In this document: positions 10,420-19,669 of the stretch, piece after piece
How the letters are laid out: every line of letters starts with the position of its first letter
How positions within the stretch are numbered: the first letter of the stretch is position 1
NCBI RefSeq assembly: GCF_000613125.1
Contig: NZ_HG964497.1
Span: 1,622,011-1,686,010, forward strand
Length of the DNA stretch: 64,000 nucleotides
Source: Bacillus sp. EB01
GTDB taxonomy: Bacteria; Bacillota; Bacilli; Bacillales; Cytobacillaceae
Direction of reading: 5' to 3'
Position numbers and translations under genes: made by a program
Notes under the pieces: model-generated
Database searches by the model: none
The model's input: the letters and a program-made list of their open reading frames with translations, nothing else
What the model was told of the DNA's origin: nothing

Positions 10420-11343
10420 ATGAGAACAGAAAAGAAGAAGAAAAAACGTTGGGTTCGCATCCTATTTATTTCCTTTTTCGTCTTGGCATTAGCTGTTGGC
10501 ACATATACTTTTATCGTTTATGAATCTTTAACCGCTGCTGTAGATAGAATGCATGATCCGATTGACCGAGACAAATCTCCCAAAAGGACCGACCAAGTAA
10601 CCTTTGAAAACCAAGAACCTTTTTCTGTACTTCTACTTGGTGTTGATGAGAGACAAGGAGACAGAGGTCGTTCAGATACAATCATTGTCCTAACGGTAAA
10701 TCCAAAGCAAAAGTCAGTTAAAATGCTAAGCATACCAAGGGATACTAGAACTGATATAATAGGTCATGGAACAGTGGATAAAATCAACCATGCTTATGCC
10801 TTTGGTGGAGTAAAAATGTCAATGGACACTATAGAAAGTTTTCTCGATATCCCTATACATTACTATGCTCAAATCAATATGGAAGGTTTTAAGGATATTG
10901 TGGACGCTGTTGGAGGAGTTACAGTTACAAACTCTTTTGAATTCACTTCGGGAGGAGAAACATTCCCTAAAGGGCAAATCACCCTCGATGGTGATTCAGC
11001 ATTAAAGTTTGCAAGAATGAGGTATAATGACCCAAGAGGTGATTTTGGGCGCCAAAATAGGCAGCGAAACATTATTCAGGCTGTAATAAAAGAAGGGGCT
11101 TCCCTCTCATCACTAACTAACTTCGGTGATATATTTAACGCACTGGGCAAAAATGTCCGAACTAACTTAAGCTTTGATCAAATGATGGATATTTAGAAAA
11201 ATTATAAGCCTGTGGTTGGTAATGTTCAGCAGCTAGAAATAAAAGGTGAAGGAACAAAAATAAACAAAATTTATTATTATGTTGTTCCAGAAAGTGAAAT
11301 AAAAAACATCCAAACTGATTTAAAATCACATTTAGAAATTTAA
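10420..11343 (+). pseudogene. LytR-CpsA-Psr (LCP) family glycopolymer transferase, interrupted by amber codon
   Basis: LCP proteins attach wall teichoic acid or capsule-like polymers from undecaprenyl carriers to peptidoglycan, outside the membrane. The ATG at 10420 follows a GTAGGAG site. The frame shows a basic N-terminus, one transmembrane helix (about residues 10-32) and the LCP core: FSVLLLGVDERQGDRGRSDT, LSIPRDTR, KINHAYAFGG, FARMRYNDPRGDFGRQNRQR. The frame stops at TAG 11194-11196 (258 residues), but the same frame continues without a shift to TAA at 11341-11343. The extra residues (NYKPV-VQQLEIKGEGTKI-YYYVVPE) are the usual LCP C-terminus. The stop falls where family members often have Gln, so a CAG to TAG change is the simplest explanation. 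The catalytic core is intact, so a truncated product could retain some activity. Convergent with the exopolysaccharide operon. Confidence 0.8.
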
Positions 11344-11357
11344 TACTTTGTGAAGAT

Positions 11358-11388
11358 AAAAGGCGGCCATGAATTTGGCCGCCTTAAA
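11358..11388. terminator. Bidirectional hairpin between LCP gene and exopolysaccharide operon
   Basis: A 9-bp perfect stem (AAGGCGGCC / GGCCGCCTT, 8-base loop). On the minus strand it is followed by TTTTATCTT, making it the likely end of the exopolysaccharide operon. On the plus strand the T tail is poor. Confidence 0.75.
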
Positions 11389-11420
11389 AATTCCGCCTGA
11401 CAATTGGTGCTGAGGAATAA

Positions 11421-12446
11421 TTATTTTTGGTTGTAATACTCCACATACCAATCCGCAAACTTCTGCAACCCTTCTTCAATAGAAGTTTTCGGTTTAAACC
11501 CAACAGCTTTTTGGAGTTCATCTGTAGAAGCATATGTTGCCGGAACATCCCCGGGCTTGATTGGTTCAAACATCTTTTCAAAGACAACTTCCCTGCCAAG
11601 TGCTTTGCCTAAGCATTTTTCTAGTGTTTCAATGAAAACCATTAGTTTCTCTGGGTTATTGTTCCCGATGTTAAAGACTTTGTGTTGAACATCACCAACA
11701 GGTGGATTGCTTAACAAACGTTCAATTCCCTCTACAATATCATCGACATAGGTAAAGTCACGATACAGATCGTTTTCAAAGTCGCCATTGTTAAAGATTT
11801 TAATTGGCTCTCCAGCAAAATACTTATCTGCAAAGCCAAAGTAAGCCATGTCTGGCCTTCCCATCGGACCATATACGGTAAAGAACCTAAGCCCTGTTGC
11901 TGGAATCTTATAGAGGTGGCTGTAAGTATAAGCCATCAATTCATTAGATTTCTTCGTAGCAGCATATAAAGACACTGGGGTATCAACAAAATCAGTTTCT
12001 TCAAAAGGTACCTTTTTATTAGCCCCATATACAGAACTAGATGAAGCATATACTAGATGATCAACCGGATAGTGTCTGCATGCCTCCAGTATATTGTAAA
12101 AGCCAATAATATTACTCTGGATGTACACGTCAGGATTTTCGATAGAATATCTAACACCCGCCTGGGCGGCTAAATTAACCACGATGTTAGGTTTTTGCCC
12201 TTCAAAAATCTCGGTGATAAGCCCTTTGTCTGCAATATCTCCCTTAATAAAAGTAAAGTTTTCATAAGGTTCTAGTTGATGTAAACGGGCATACTTAAGG
12301 TTTACGTCATAGTAATCATTTATATTATCCAATCCGATTACCTTGCAGCCTCGGTCTAATAGTTTCATAGAAAGATAATATCCAATAAACCCAGCTGCTC
12401 CGGTAATTAGGTAGACTTTATTAGTATCTAACTGATTGTAGGTCAA
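11421..12446 (-). CDS. UDP-glucuronate 4-epimerase-like NAD-dependent epimerase
   Basis: An extended short-chain dehydrogenase, likely making UDP-galacturonate from UDP-glucuronate for polymer assembly in the cytoplasm. Visible are the Rossmann motif TGAAGFIGYYLSMKLL near the N-terminus, NLAAQAGVRYS, the SSSSVYG serine region and the catalytic YAATKKSNELMA (Y-x-x-x-K). RFFTVYGPMGRPDMA is typical of the UDP-GlcA epimerase subgroup. I chose the TTG at 12444-12446 (341 residues, normal for the family) because AAGGAG lies upstream and because a longer start would run far into the previous gene. It overlaps the UDP-glucose dehydrogenase stop by 26 bases. Pairing with that enzyme supports the substrate assignment. 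Last gene of the operon. Confidence 0.85.
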   Translation of the reverse strand: MTYNQLDTNKVYLITGAAGFIGYYLSMKLLDRGCKVIGLDNINDYYDVNLKYARLHQLEPYENFTFIKGDIADKGLITEIFEGQKPNIVVNLAAQAGVRYSIENPDVYIQSNIIGFYNILEACRHYPVDHLVYASSSSVYGANKKVPFEETDFVDTPVSLYAATKKSNELMAYTYSHLYKIPATGLRFFTVYGPMGRPDMAYFGFADKYFAGEPIKIFNNGDFENDLYRDFTYVDDIVEGIERLLSNPPVGDVQHKVFNIGNNNPEKLMVFIETLEKCLGKALGREVVFEKMFEPIKPGDVPATYASTDELQKAVGFKPKTSIEEGLQKFADWYVEYYNQK

Positions 12447-13797
12447 GTTCCTTCGACTCCTTTGTACCCTTCCTGCTAGTTGAAGCTCGTCCAATAGAAT
12501 GATACTCAACCCCAACTTCTCGCATATCGTTTACACTATAAATATTCCGCCCATCGTAAACAAGCGGAGTTCTCATTAACTCCTTATAATCTTCAGGAGT
12601 TACTGCTTTGACTTCCCCCCACTCAGTGAAGATAAAACAAACATTTGCTCCTTCTAATGCTGCTTCAGGACTATCTACATACGTAATAGTTCCTCTTCCA
12701 TTTTGACCCTCAGGATATACTTTTGAGAAATTCTTAGCACCTACAGGATCAAAAGCAAAGATATCTGCCCCTTGTTCTAGCAACAGTGGAACATTTTCAA
12801 GGGAGGCCGCTTCCCTTAAATCATCTGTCCCAGGCTTAAATGTAAGACCAAGCACTGCAACCTTAAGTCCATTAAAGGTAATAAGTCGTTTCCTAGCTTT
12901 CTTGTATAACATTGTTTTTTGATCTTTATTAACATCAATTGCAGCTTTTACAGTTTTAAGCTCGTATCCATTTTGTTTAGCAATATATTCAAGTGCTTTT
13001 GTATCTTTAGGGAAGCAAGACCCCCCAAAACCGATACCAGCATTAAGGAATTTGCTGCCAATACGTTCATCAAAGCTCATTCCTTTGGCTACATCCTGGA
13101 TATCGGCACCAACTAATTCACATAGATTAGCAACATCGTTCATGTAAGAGATTTTAAGTGCAAGAAAATCATTAGAGGCATACTTGATCATCTCAGCAGA
13201 TCTTCTATTAACAGAAACAATTGGCAAATGGAACGGTTCATAGATTTCCATTAGTCTTTGTTCTGCCCATTTGCTTTCTGTACCGATAACAACCCTTTCA
13301 GCATAAAGAGTATCGTGTACTGCAGAACCTTGAGCAAGAAACTCTGGATTAGAAGCTACTTCAACACGTACATCATTAACTAAAAAGTCTTTAATAAATT
13401 GTTCTACTTTATCATTTGTACCAACTGGAACTGTGGATTTAACAACGACTAAACAATCTTTTTCTATTGATTCGGCAATTTGTCTCGCAACAGTAGCAAT
13501 ATATGAAAGATTCGCAGAACCATCGGATTGTTCCGGAGTACCAACGCCAATAAAAATAGCATCTGCATCTTTATAGGCTGTCTTATAATCTGTTGTATAA
13601 TCAATTCTTCCTGCAGAGTAATTTTTTTTCATTAACTCCTCTAAACCGGCTTCATATATAGGAGAGATACCAGATTTCATTAGTTTAACTTTACTCTCAT
13701 CAATATCTACACAGGTAACAAAATGTCCAACTTCTGCAAAACAAGCACCCGCAACCAATCCTACATACCCAGTTCCTGCAACTGCTATTTTATTCAT
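12421..13797 (-). CDS. ugd: UDP-glucose 6-dehydrogenase
   Basis: Oxidises UDP-glucose to UDP-glucuronate with two NAD+. The 458-residue protein begins at ATG 13795-13797 behind AAGGAG; an upstream in-frame Met adds only unrelated residues. The N-terminal Rossmann motif AVAGTGYVGLVAGACFAEVGH, the KSTVPVGT and NPEFLAQGSA segments, and the active-site Cys motif GFGGSCFPKDTKAL are all present. So is the C-terminal UDP-binding domain (LGLTFKPGTDDLREAAS). It lies immediately before the UDP-glucuronate epimerase, so the polymer probably contains uronic acids. Close to TuaD-type enzymes of Bacillus. Confidence 0.93.
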   Translation of the reverse strand: MNKIAVAGTGYVGLVAGACFAEVGHFVTCVDIDESKVKLMKSGISPIYEAGLEELMKKNYSAGRIDYTTDYKTAYKDADAIFIGVGTPEQSDGSANLSYIATVARQIAESIEKDCLVVVKSTVPVGTNDKVEQFIKDFLVNDVRVEVASNPEFLAQGSAVHDTLYAERVVIGTESKWAEQRLMEIYEPFHLPIVSVNRRSAEMIKYASNDFLALKISYMNDVANLCELVGADIQDVAKGMSFDERIGSKFLNAGIGFGGSCFPKDTKALEYIAKQNGYELKTVKAAIDVNKDQKTMLYKKARKRLITFNGLKVAVLGLTFKPGTDDLREAASLENVPLLLEQGADIFAFDPVGAKNFSKVYPEGQNGRGTITYVDSPEAALEGANVCFIFTEWGEVKAVTPEDYKELMRTPLVYDGRNIYSVNDMREVGVEYHSIGRASTSRKGTKESKELDLQSVRY

Positions 13798-13871
13798 AGA
13801 TAGAAACTCCTTATTAGATATTAAACCTTTAAATGACATTCTGGTTAGCAAACACAGTAAAGTGAAAACAC

Positions 13872-14726
13872 TTACTTAACTCGTATAACCTCTATTTTTG
13901 TTTTTTTAAAGATAAAAAGATGTAGTAATCTAGTAATGAATATTAATGTTAGGATTGGATAAGGACTAGTGGATTCATTATTGATCCAGTTTTGAGCCTT
14001 TGAGGAGAACTTTGCTTTACCTATCCTAAATCCTTTCAGATATCTCAACAATCTACTGCTACCTTTATTAAAGACTGAACCACAATTAGGTAATACATTA
14101 TCTTGGTGGGCTTTTGCCCATCTAATTCGATCCATAATAGGATTTTGACCATGAAATTCTTTATTTGGGAATTTAAAAACAGCACCTATAATAAACTTAT
14201 CCTGACATCCTGTGAAAATAGTTTTCCTAAATTCTATATTCATTTCATTTCTCATTAATTTTACAACTCTTTGGTCACTATCTATATATGTTACACTTTC
14301 CACGAAGTCATATATAGATTGATTAACTTGTCGCCCCTGACCTGCATTCATGGCCAGTGCCCCACCTATGGTTGCTGGTACTGAAGCTAAATAGTAAAAA
14401 GAGTCAAGTGATCTTTTATAGCAGTAGCTAAGCACCTCAGAAACTAAGACATTAGATGATATTTCATATAGGTTCTCTTTCTCTGAAATACAGTTAATTT
14501 CCTTTTTTAAGTTGTTTTTTAATACCAATGTTTTTACATTTTTCCTAGTAAATAAGGTATTTGAGCCATTTCCTAAAAAGAAAAGCTTTTTCTTATTTTT
14601 TTTAGCCCAATCAATATAAAAAATATAATCTTCTATAGATTCAATTTCACCATAATATTGGAAATAGTGTTGGGTTCGATACCTCGATAAGGTATCAGTT
14701 TTTTTACTGATAATTTTGCTATTCAT
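13872..14726 (-). CDS. MurB-like FAD-binding oxidoreductase in the polysaccharide operon
   Basis: A 284-residue protein resembling UDP-N-acetylenolpyruvoylglucosamine reductase. Motifs seen: FLGNGSNTLF (FAD pyrophosphate binding), SVPATIGGALAMNAGQG (the classic IPGTVGGA-NAGA block), EFRKTIF, and PNCGSVF containing the family's catalytic Ser. The C-terminus is divergent: the expected HANFIVN block reads AQNWINNEST, and the terminal Glu may be the one in KIEVIR. A housekeeping MurB is normally in the division cluster and essential, so this is probably a second, specialised copy acting on a nucleotide-sugar enoylpyruvyl ether or related substrate. It sits between Wzx and the UDP-glucose dehydrogenase in the operon. 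Substrate unknown. Confidence 0.72.
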   Translation of the reverse strand: MNSKIISKKTDTLSRYRTQHYFQYYGEIESIEDYIFYIDWAKKNKKKLFFLGNGSNTLFTRKNVKTLVLKNNLKKEINCISEKENLYEISSNVLVSEVLSYCYKRSLDSFYYLASVPATIGGALAMNAGQGRQVNQSIYDFVESVTYIDSDQRVVKLMRNEMNIEFRKTIFTGCQDKFIIGAVFKFPNKEFHGQNPIMDRIRWAKAHQDNVLPNCGSVFNKGSSRLLRYLKGFRIGKAKFSSKAQNWINNESTSPYPILTLIFITRLLHLFIFKKTKIEVIRVK

Positions 14727-14755
14727 ATCTTTAAATCCCCCTTCCTTATTCAGCC

Positions 14756-16294
14756 TTAATTAGTACTTTTTTTGGGAGTTAAAATAAGATTTTTCTCATC
14801 CTTATTTAAACCAAACAACCACATTAATAACACATACATTATAGTTATGAGTACTGCTTTTATAAGCAGACCCAACCATCCCAACACCTGAAGGTTATTT
14901 AATATGTTTCCAAATAACAATAGAAGCGGAATAATTACTATATAACCTTTTGAAACACTAGAAAAAAACTTTCTTATATCTATACCAATTTTTTTAGAAT
15001 AGTATATGTTAATGATTAGAATATTACCGATTATTAGCGAAATGAAAGTACCAGTTGTTGCTCCATATATTCCAAATAAGGAAGTTAAGGGAATACTAAT
15101 TGCTATATTTAATATTGCAGTAAAGACATAGGCTATTGCTCTAAAACGGTGCATCTTCTTAGCTTGTAGGATCGATACACCAACAGTTTGAATCATTGGG
15201 ATTGTTACAGGGACCATTAAAATCAGAGTAACAAAGTAGGCTTCTAAAAATTCTTCCCCAGCCCAAAGTCGAATAAATTCCTTACCTATTGATACAAAGC
15301 AAATAAAAAATAACCCCAGAAGAAAAAGTTGCATCCTTCCAGTTCTAATCATCAATTTAGTTAGATCTTCCTTTGAAGCATTTTGACTAACCAATTGCGT
15401 TGCCCTTGGTAAAAATATTCCTGATACAACTGTGGCAAATTGCATATAATAGAGAACCAATTGCATAGCAATTGCATAAATACCGACTTTAACAGTGTCT
15501 TCGTATATACCAAGAATAGTATGTCCTAGCTTCCAGTAAATTTGGTCAACCATTACAGCGAGAAAAACAAAGAAAGAATAAGAAAAAATTTCTTTCAATA
15601 ATACTCTATCAAAATAAAAGATATTGATTTTTACTTTTAATATAAACAAGACATAAAAAACCTTTATTAAAAGTAGCGTTAAATTCAAAATTGTATCTAC
15701 TACAACAATAGAAACTACTCCAAAACCGTTTAACAAAAGAGTAACCAGAATTATCGGTCTTATTATAAGCCTAATAGTTTCAAATGAATTTAATGCTAAA
15801 AATTTTTCCATACCGCGCATAATTGAGCCAGCAGAATTTAAAGGTAATGAAACGGCAATATTTATTACTAAGAGGCTAAACATAACTTTCGCTCTTTCAA
15901 GTTGACCCTCGGTTAATGATGAAGAAAAAATCATTTCTATGTTTATATAGAACAATAACCCTATTAATAAGACCAATAAAGACATTGCAGTATAAATTAA
16001 AATACAAAGACCTAGGAAATTTTCTTGGTCTCTCATTTTATTCATACTTTGGTACTTAGCTACATACCTAACTATCGTGCTGCCAATCCCAAAATCTAGA
16101 ATACTCATATAACCTACAAAAGCTCCGATTAACATATATAGTCCATATTCAGAAGCTCCAAGATTCCTTATTAAAAAAGGAACCATTAATAAGCCAATCA
16201 AGATATGAAGTACTAAATTAAGGTATGATGTAATAATTCCTATCTTTCTTTCATTTGAAGAATTTGCACTTAGAAATCTATATAATATTTTCAT
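14756..16294 (-). CDS. Oligosaccharide flippase (Wzx-like)
   Basis: A 512-residue polytopic membrane protein with about 12-14 hydrophobic helices. The start resembles polysaccharide transporters (YLNLVLHILIGLLMVPFLIRNLGASEYGLYMLIGAFVGYMSILDFGIGS pattern, spread over residues 24-74). These proteins move lipid-linked repeat units across the membrane for polymerisation by Wzy, and a Wzy candidate lies upstream in the same operon. ATG start at 16292-16294. AT-rich like its neighbours. Confidence 0.85.
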   Translation of the reverse strand: MKILYRFLSANSSNERKIGIITSYLNLVLHILIGLLMVPFLIRNLGASEYGLYMLIGAFVGYMSILDFGIGSTIVRYVAKYQSMNKMRDQENFLGLCILIYTAMSLLVLLIGLLFYINIEMIFSSSLTEGQLERAKVMFSLLVINIAVSLPLNSAGSIMRGMEKFLALNSFETIRLIIRPIILVTLLLNGFGVVSIVVVDTILNLTLLLIKVFYVLFILKVKINIFYFDRVLLKEIFSYSFFVFLAVMVDQIYWKLGHTILGIYEDTVKVGIYAIAMQLVLYYMQFATVVSGIFLPRATQLVSQNASKEDLTKLMIRTGRMQLFLLGLFFICFVSIGKEFIRLWAGEEFLEAYFVTLILMVPVTIPMIQTVGVSILQAKKMHRFRAIAYVFTAILNIAISIPLTSLFGIYGATTGTFISLIIGNILIINIYYSKKIGIDIRKFFSSVSKGYIVIIPLLLLFGNILNNLQVLGWLGLLIKAVLITIMYVLLMWLFGLNKDEKNLILTPKKSTN

Positions 16295-16342
16295 AGTTTT
16301 TCCTTTTTGTTATATTCGAGCACAATATACTCTTGCTTATCT

Positions 16343-17422
16343 TTATTTTAAATCAGCATTCAGATGCCTTTTTAAAAAACTCTTCGACTCGTTTACTTGA
16401 TCAAATAGCCTTTTCTGCACTAGTGGGTAATTAATTTCCTCATTTGAGAAATGTTTTGAATCTAAAAACCTTGATCCCAAACCAACTGATTCTATTAAAC
16501 TTGAAATCCTGGAATTTAACTTTGAATGTTTTACAATGGAGAAGTCCTTTTGAAAAATCAAAGAAAAAGCAGTTCCATGAAATGAATTCGTACAAATATA
16601 AGAAGCTCTTGCTAAAGCATATATAAATTCTGCCGGACCAAAACTTTCAATCTTCTTTCCGTTAAAATTCTGGTGAGAGGGAGATATAAATATAGCTGTA
16701 CATTTCTTTTCCAATGCTATTTGTTTTGTATGCTCTATAAGATCTTCAGAGTACTCCATCATATAGCATAAAACAAAATTTTGAGGTAAATTTGTTTTTC
16801 GTGCAATCTTAAACCATTCTTCTTTATCTAATAAAAATACAGGGTCTAGCACATGTTCAGCATTAATGTTGAAATTTTCCTTGAGATGATCCTTTAAAGA
16901 TCTTTCCCTAACTGAAATTGCATCAAAGTAAGGCAAAAAGCTAGTAAAATACTGTCTTTCTAATTCATTTGGTTCTTGTTTACCTAAACTGGCCGCATAT
17001 GAAATTTTCTTCCCTTCACTAACGAAATGAAAAAAATATGCTTTTGATTTATTAGAAATCTCTGTGTTCCACACTTGATCACTACCTACAATATATGCAT
17101 CATATTTAGGTTTGCTTTTTAAAATCTGCTCATCCCCTATAAATATAGTGTTTGAGATGTTGAAATAACTTTTTCTAAACGATGTAAACCTTTTACTTTT
17201 TATTCTATTATTAATAAATGTCTTAAAGTTTAAAATTTTCTTTATCTTTTTTCTTACTACGTTTTCTTTTTTAAAGTTTTGACTTACCAGATGACTTTTA
17301 GGGCGGTAATTTATAATTTCTGTTTGAAACCCCTGTTTTGCTAAATATTTTTGTAGTGCATATGCTTGTAAAACCGCACCATAATTATTCGCTTGATGGT
17401 AAGTTAGTGTGCCTATTTTCAT
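16343..17422 (-). CDS. Polysaccharide pyruvyl transferase family protein
   Basis: A 359-residue cytoplasmic protein that probably adds ketal-pyruvate to a sugar of the repeat unit. The start ATG 17420-17422 is preceded by GAGGAG with good spacing. Signature segments: MKIGTLTYHQANNYGAVLQAYALQ at the N-terminus (typical of the CsaB/WcaK-like family), YDAYIVGSDQVWN, SYAASLGK, VREKSL-type (here VRERSL), LDPVFLL, and a C-terminal ICTNSFHGTAFS. It overlaps the upstream glycosyltransferase gene by 38 bases, so the two are translationally coupled. Acceptor sugar not predictable. Confidence 0.82.
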   Translation of the reverse strand: MKIGTLTYHQANNYGAVLQAYALQKYLAKQGFQTEIINYRPKSHLVSQNFKKENVVRKKIKKILNFKTFINNRIKSKRFTSFRKSYFNISNTIFIGDEQILKSKPKYDAYIVGSDQVWNTEISNKSKAYFFHFVSEGKKISYAASLGKQEPNELERQYFTSFLPYFDAISVRERSLKDHLKENFNINAEHVLDPVFLLDKEEWFKIARKTNLPQNFVLCYMMEYSEDLIEHTKQIALEKKCTAIFISPSHQNFNGKKIESFGPAEFIYALARASYICTNSFHGTAFSLIFQKDFSIVKHSKLNSRISSLIESVGLGSRFLDSKHFSNEEINYPLVQKRLFDQVNESKSFLKRHLNADLK

Positions 17423-18530
17423 ATTTTTCTCCTCTATATAAAGTGGATATTTTATTGGAATACTCCTTAATATCAAAAGAATGAAGTTTAGTCACATCCA
17501 ATTTCAAATTATGTTTGCCAGCCAGAATATCCGAAACCTTACCTGCCCAAACCATTTTATTTAAAGGGAGATAGATACATAATCCACAATCAACCAATTT
17601 TGGGACAGATTCCGAAACTAAACAAGGTAATTCCATAGATTGTGCTTCCAATAATGAGATCCCAAACCCTTCATGCAGTGAAGGAAACATAAATAAACTT
17701 GAATTCTGAAGTATCTCTTTTATATTTGAGTCTGAAGGTAAAAATTCTACATGTTTTTCAAGTCCTAATGAGAGTACTTTACTCTCAACTAATTCTCTAT
17801 ATTCGTCACCATAACCAACTAATTGGAGTTTTACATTTGAGTATTCTCCTAAAATAATTGGTAATATTTCTATTAAAAAAAGTTGGTTCTTATTTTTTGT
17901 GAATTTTCCAATATGAACTATACGTTGGTCTTGGTCATTATTATATGGATTAATTTCAACTTTTCTTTTAAAAAATGATGTATCTATAGGATTTGGAATT
18001 AATAAAGTTTTTACATCAGTTCCGAAGGTACTTACACTTGCTTCTAAAGAACATCCTATTTTTATGTTACTAACCCTGTTGGTTAATTTCTGTAAAAATT
18101 TCTTATAGTAATATGCAATTGGGTTATTTTTGGATATACCTAAATTGGACGTGTGAGCATGACTAATTCGAACTTTCACACCAGCAAAATAAGCAGCTAG
18201 ATTACAAATTCCACTTTCTAATTCATTATGACAGTGAATTGCATCATATGGACCGTGCTCTTTCAAAATTTTATAAGTCCCTTTAAGTATTCTTATAAAT
18301 CTAATATAGTAATCAAGTTTTTTTCTTAGATTATTTCTTCCCTCATAATTTGGTAACCTATATATTTTCCCACCAAGACTCTGAAACTCTTCATCATAAT
18401 ACCTTTTCTCTTTTGTAAATAGTATTATGTCAGACTTTCCGGTAAAAGTCCGACATGTGTTCATAATTACCGACTGAACACCACCATTCCCCAACCCTTC
18501 ACAAGAAACATGTAGAACTTTCATTGTCAC
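17385..18530 (-). CDS. Glycosyltransferase family 4-like protein
   Basis: A 381-residue GT-B fold enzyme. Visible are the N-terminal MKVLHVSCEGLGNGGVQSVIMN, the HCHNELESG and ISHAHTSN segments, and the C-terminal nucleotide-sugar part with VHIGKFTKNKNQLFLIE, LVGYGDEY and FPSLHEGFGISLLEAQS (the E-x7-E motif). The GTG at 18528-18530 overlaps the CapA-like gene stop (GTGA). An ATG two codons later is equally possible. Likely adds a sugar to the lipid-linked intermediate at the inner membrane face. Confidence 0.85.
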   Translation of the reverse strand: MTMKVLHVSCEGLGNGGVQSVIMNTCRTFTGKSDIILFTKEKRYYDEEFQSLGGKIYRLPNYEGRNNLRKKLDYYIRFIRILKGTYKILKEHGPYDAIHCHNELESGICNLAAYFAGVKVRISHAHTSNLGISKNNPIAYYYKKFLQKLTNRVSNIKIGCSLEASVSTFGTDVKTLLIPNPIDTSFFKRKVEINPYNNDQDQRIVHIGKFTKNKNQLFLIEILPIILGEYSNVKLQLVGYGDEYRELVESKVLSLGLEKHVEFLPSDSNIKEILQNSSLFMFPSLHEGFGISLLEAQSMELPCLVSESVPKLVDCGLCIYLPLNKMVWAGKVSDILAGKHNLKLDVTKLHSFDIKEYSNKISTLYRGEKYENRHTNLPSSE

Positions 18531-19663
18531 TTCTCACTTCTCTTTTGAATTATGCCGCTTATTAAAAGCTCTCTATGAGCCTCACACTCAATAAAATTTT
18601 GAATGGCAAGCATTTGACTTTTTTTATACTTATTTTTTAAAATTTTCCCATTGAATAATTTTCTGTCTAAGCGTGACATCCACTTTCCAGTACCGCTAAA
18701 ACTTCTCAAGTAAGCGTCTATATTTTTTCGGGCGAATTCCTCATATTTACTCTCTATTATTCCGTCTTCAATTATTTCTCTTGACCGATTCTCAAAATCA
18801 TTCAATATTTTAGTTGCTTCTTTATCTATAGCTAAACGTATAGATTCTTGCTTCTTAACAAATGGAATATAATCTATATTAATTCCGAAATTGTCAATTT
18901 CCAATTGAATTAATAAACTCGTCTTCCAGAACTCACTATCAGAGTTATCAAAAATAAAATTCCCTTGGCCGTAAACTATCGTTGCCTGATTATAAACCTC
19001 ATAACATCCAATTGAGTGACTGTGTTGACAAATTACTATATCCGCTCCCTTTTCAACCATTTTACGGCAAACCTTCTGCAAGTAAGGTGAGGGATAGCGA
19101 TAGTGCTCTTTACCTCCATGATAAAGAACAATTACATAATCACATTTATTTTTTAGTTCTCTGATATGGTCTAGACTTTCTAATGGATCAAATGGATTAG
19201 CACCTGGTTTTTCTTTTGAAGCTAAAGTAAATTCACTTTCTGTACACGCATATACACCAATTTTGAAACCTTGTCTCTCAAAAATAAAAGGTTTGTAAGA
19301 ATCAGCTAAGTTATTGCCTATCCCCACATAAGGAATCTTATTCTTCTCAAAACATTCTTGAGTTGAGTTTAGCCCTGAAATGCCTTGATCTAATATGTGA
19401 TTGTTTGCCAATGAGATTAGTGAAGGTTCTAGTTTCAGTATTCCATTAATAGTTGAAGTTGGAGCTATAAGGTTTGGTCCATTTTTATCTATTGGGTCCT
19501 TTATATTTGTAAGGGGGACCTCTAAATTAAATATTCTAAAATCAGCAGATTTCCATATTTGAAGTAAGTCTTTGCCAAGTAAATTATCCACATTGCCACT
19601 ATTAAATTCATCTAGGTTAGAATTAGTTGGCACTAAATCGCCACCTATAATTATCTTCATCAT
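18527..19663 (-). CDS. CapA-family (PGA_cap) metallophosphatase-like protein
   Basis: A 378-residue protein of the family named after CapA of poly-gamma-glutamate capsule synthesis. Motifs in order: GGDLVPTNSN (metal site 1), FNLEVPL, SLANNHILDQG (N-H pair), VLYHGGKEHYRYPSPYLQ, GADIVICQHSHSIG (H-x-H) and IVYGQGNFIFD. These are the calcineurin-like metal-binding residues. No signal peptide or N-terminal membrane helix is seen, unlike classical membrane CapA. Family members occur in many polysaccharide clusters without poly-glutamate synthesis, so no CapB/CapC partner is implied, and none is present here. Stop overlaps the next gene by four bases. Confidence 0.82.
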   Translation of the reverse strand: MMKIIIGGDLVPTNSNLDEFNSGNVDNLLGKDLLQIWKSADFRIFNLEVPLTNIKDPIDKNGPNLIAPTSTINGILKLEPSLISLANNHILDQGISGLNSTQECFEKNKIPYVGIGNNLADSYKPFIFERQGFKIGVYACTESEFTLASKEKPGANPFDPLESLDHIRELKNKCDYVIVLYHGGKEHYRYPSPYLQKVCRKMVEKGADIVICQHSHSIGCYEVYNQATIVYGQGNFIFDNSDSEFWKTSLLIQLEIDNFGINIDYIPFVKKQESIRLAIDKEATKILNDFENRSREIIEDGIIESKYEEFARKNIDAYLRSFSGTGKWMSRLDRKLFNGKILKNKYKKSQMLAIQNFIECEAHRELLISGIIQKRSEK

Positions 19664-19669
19664 TTCCTC

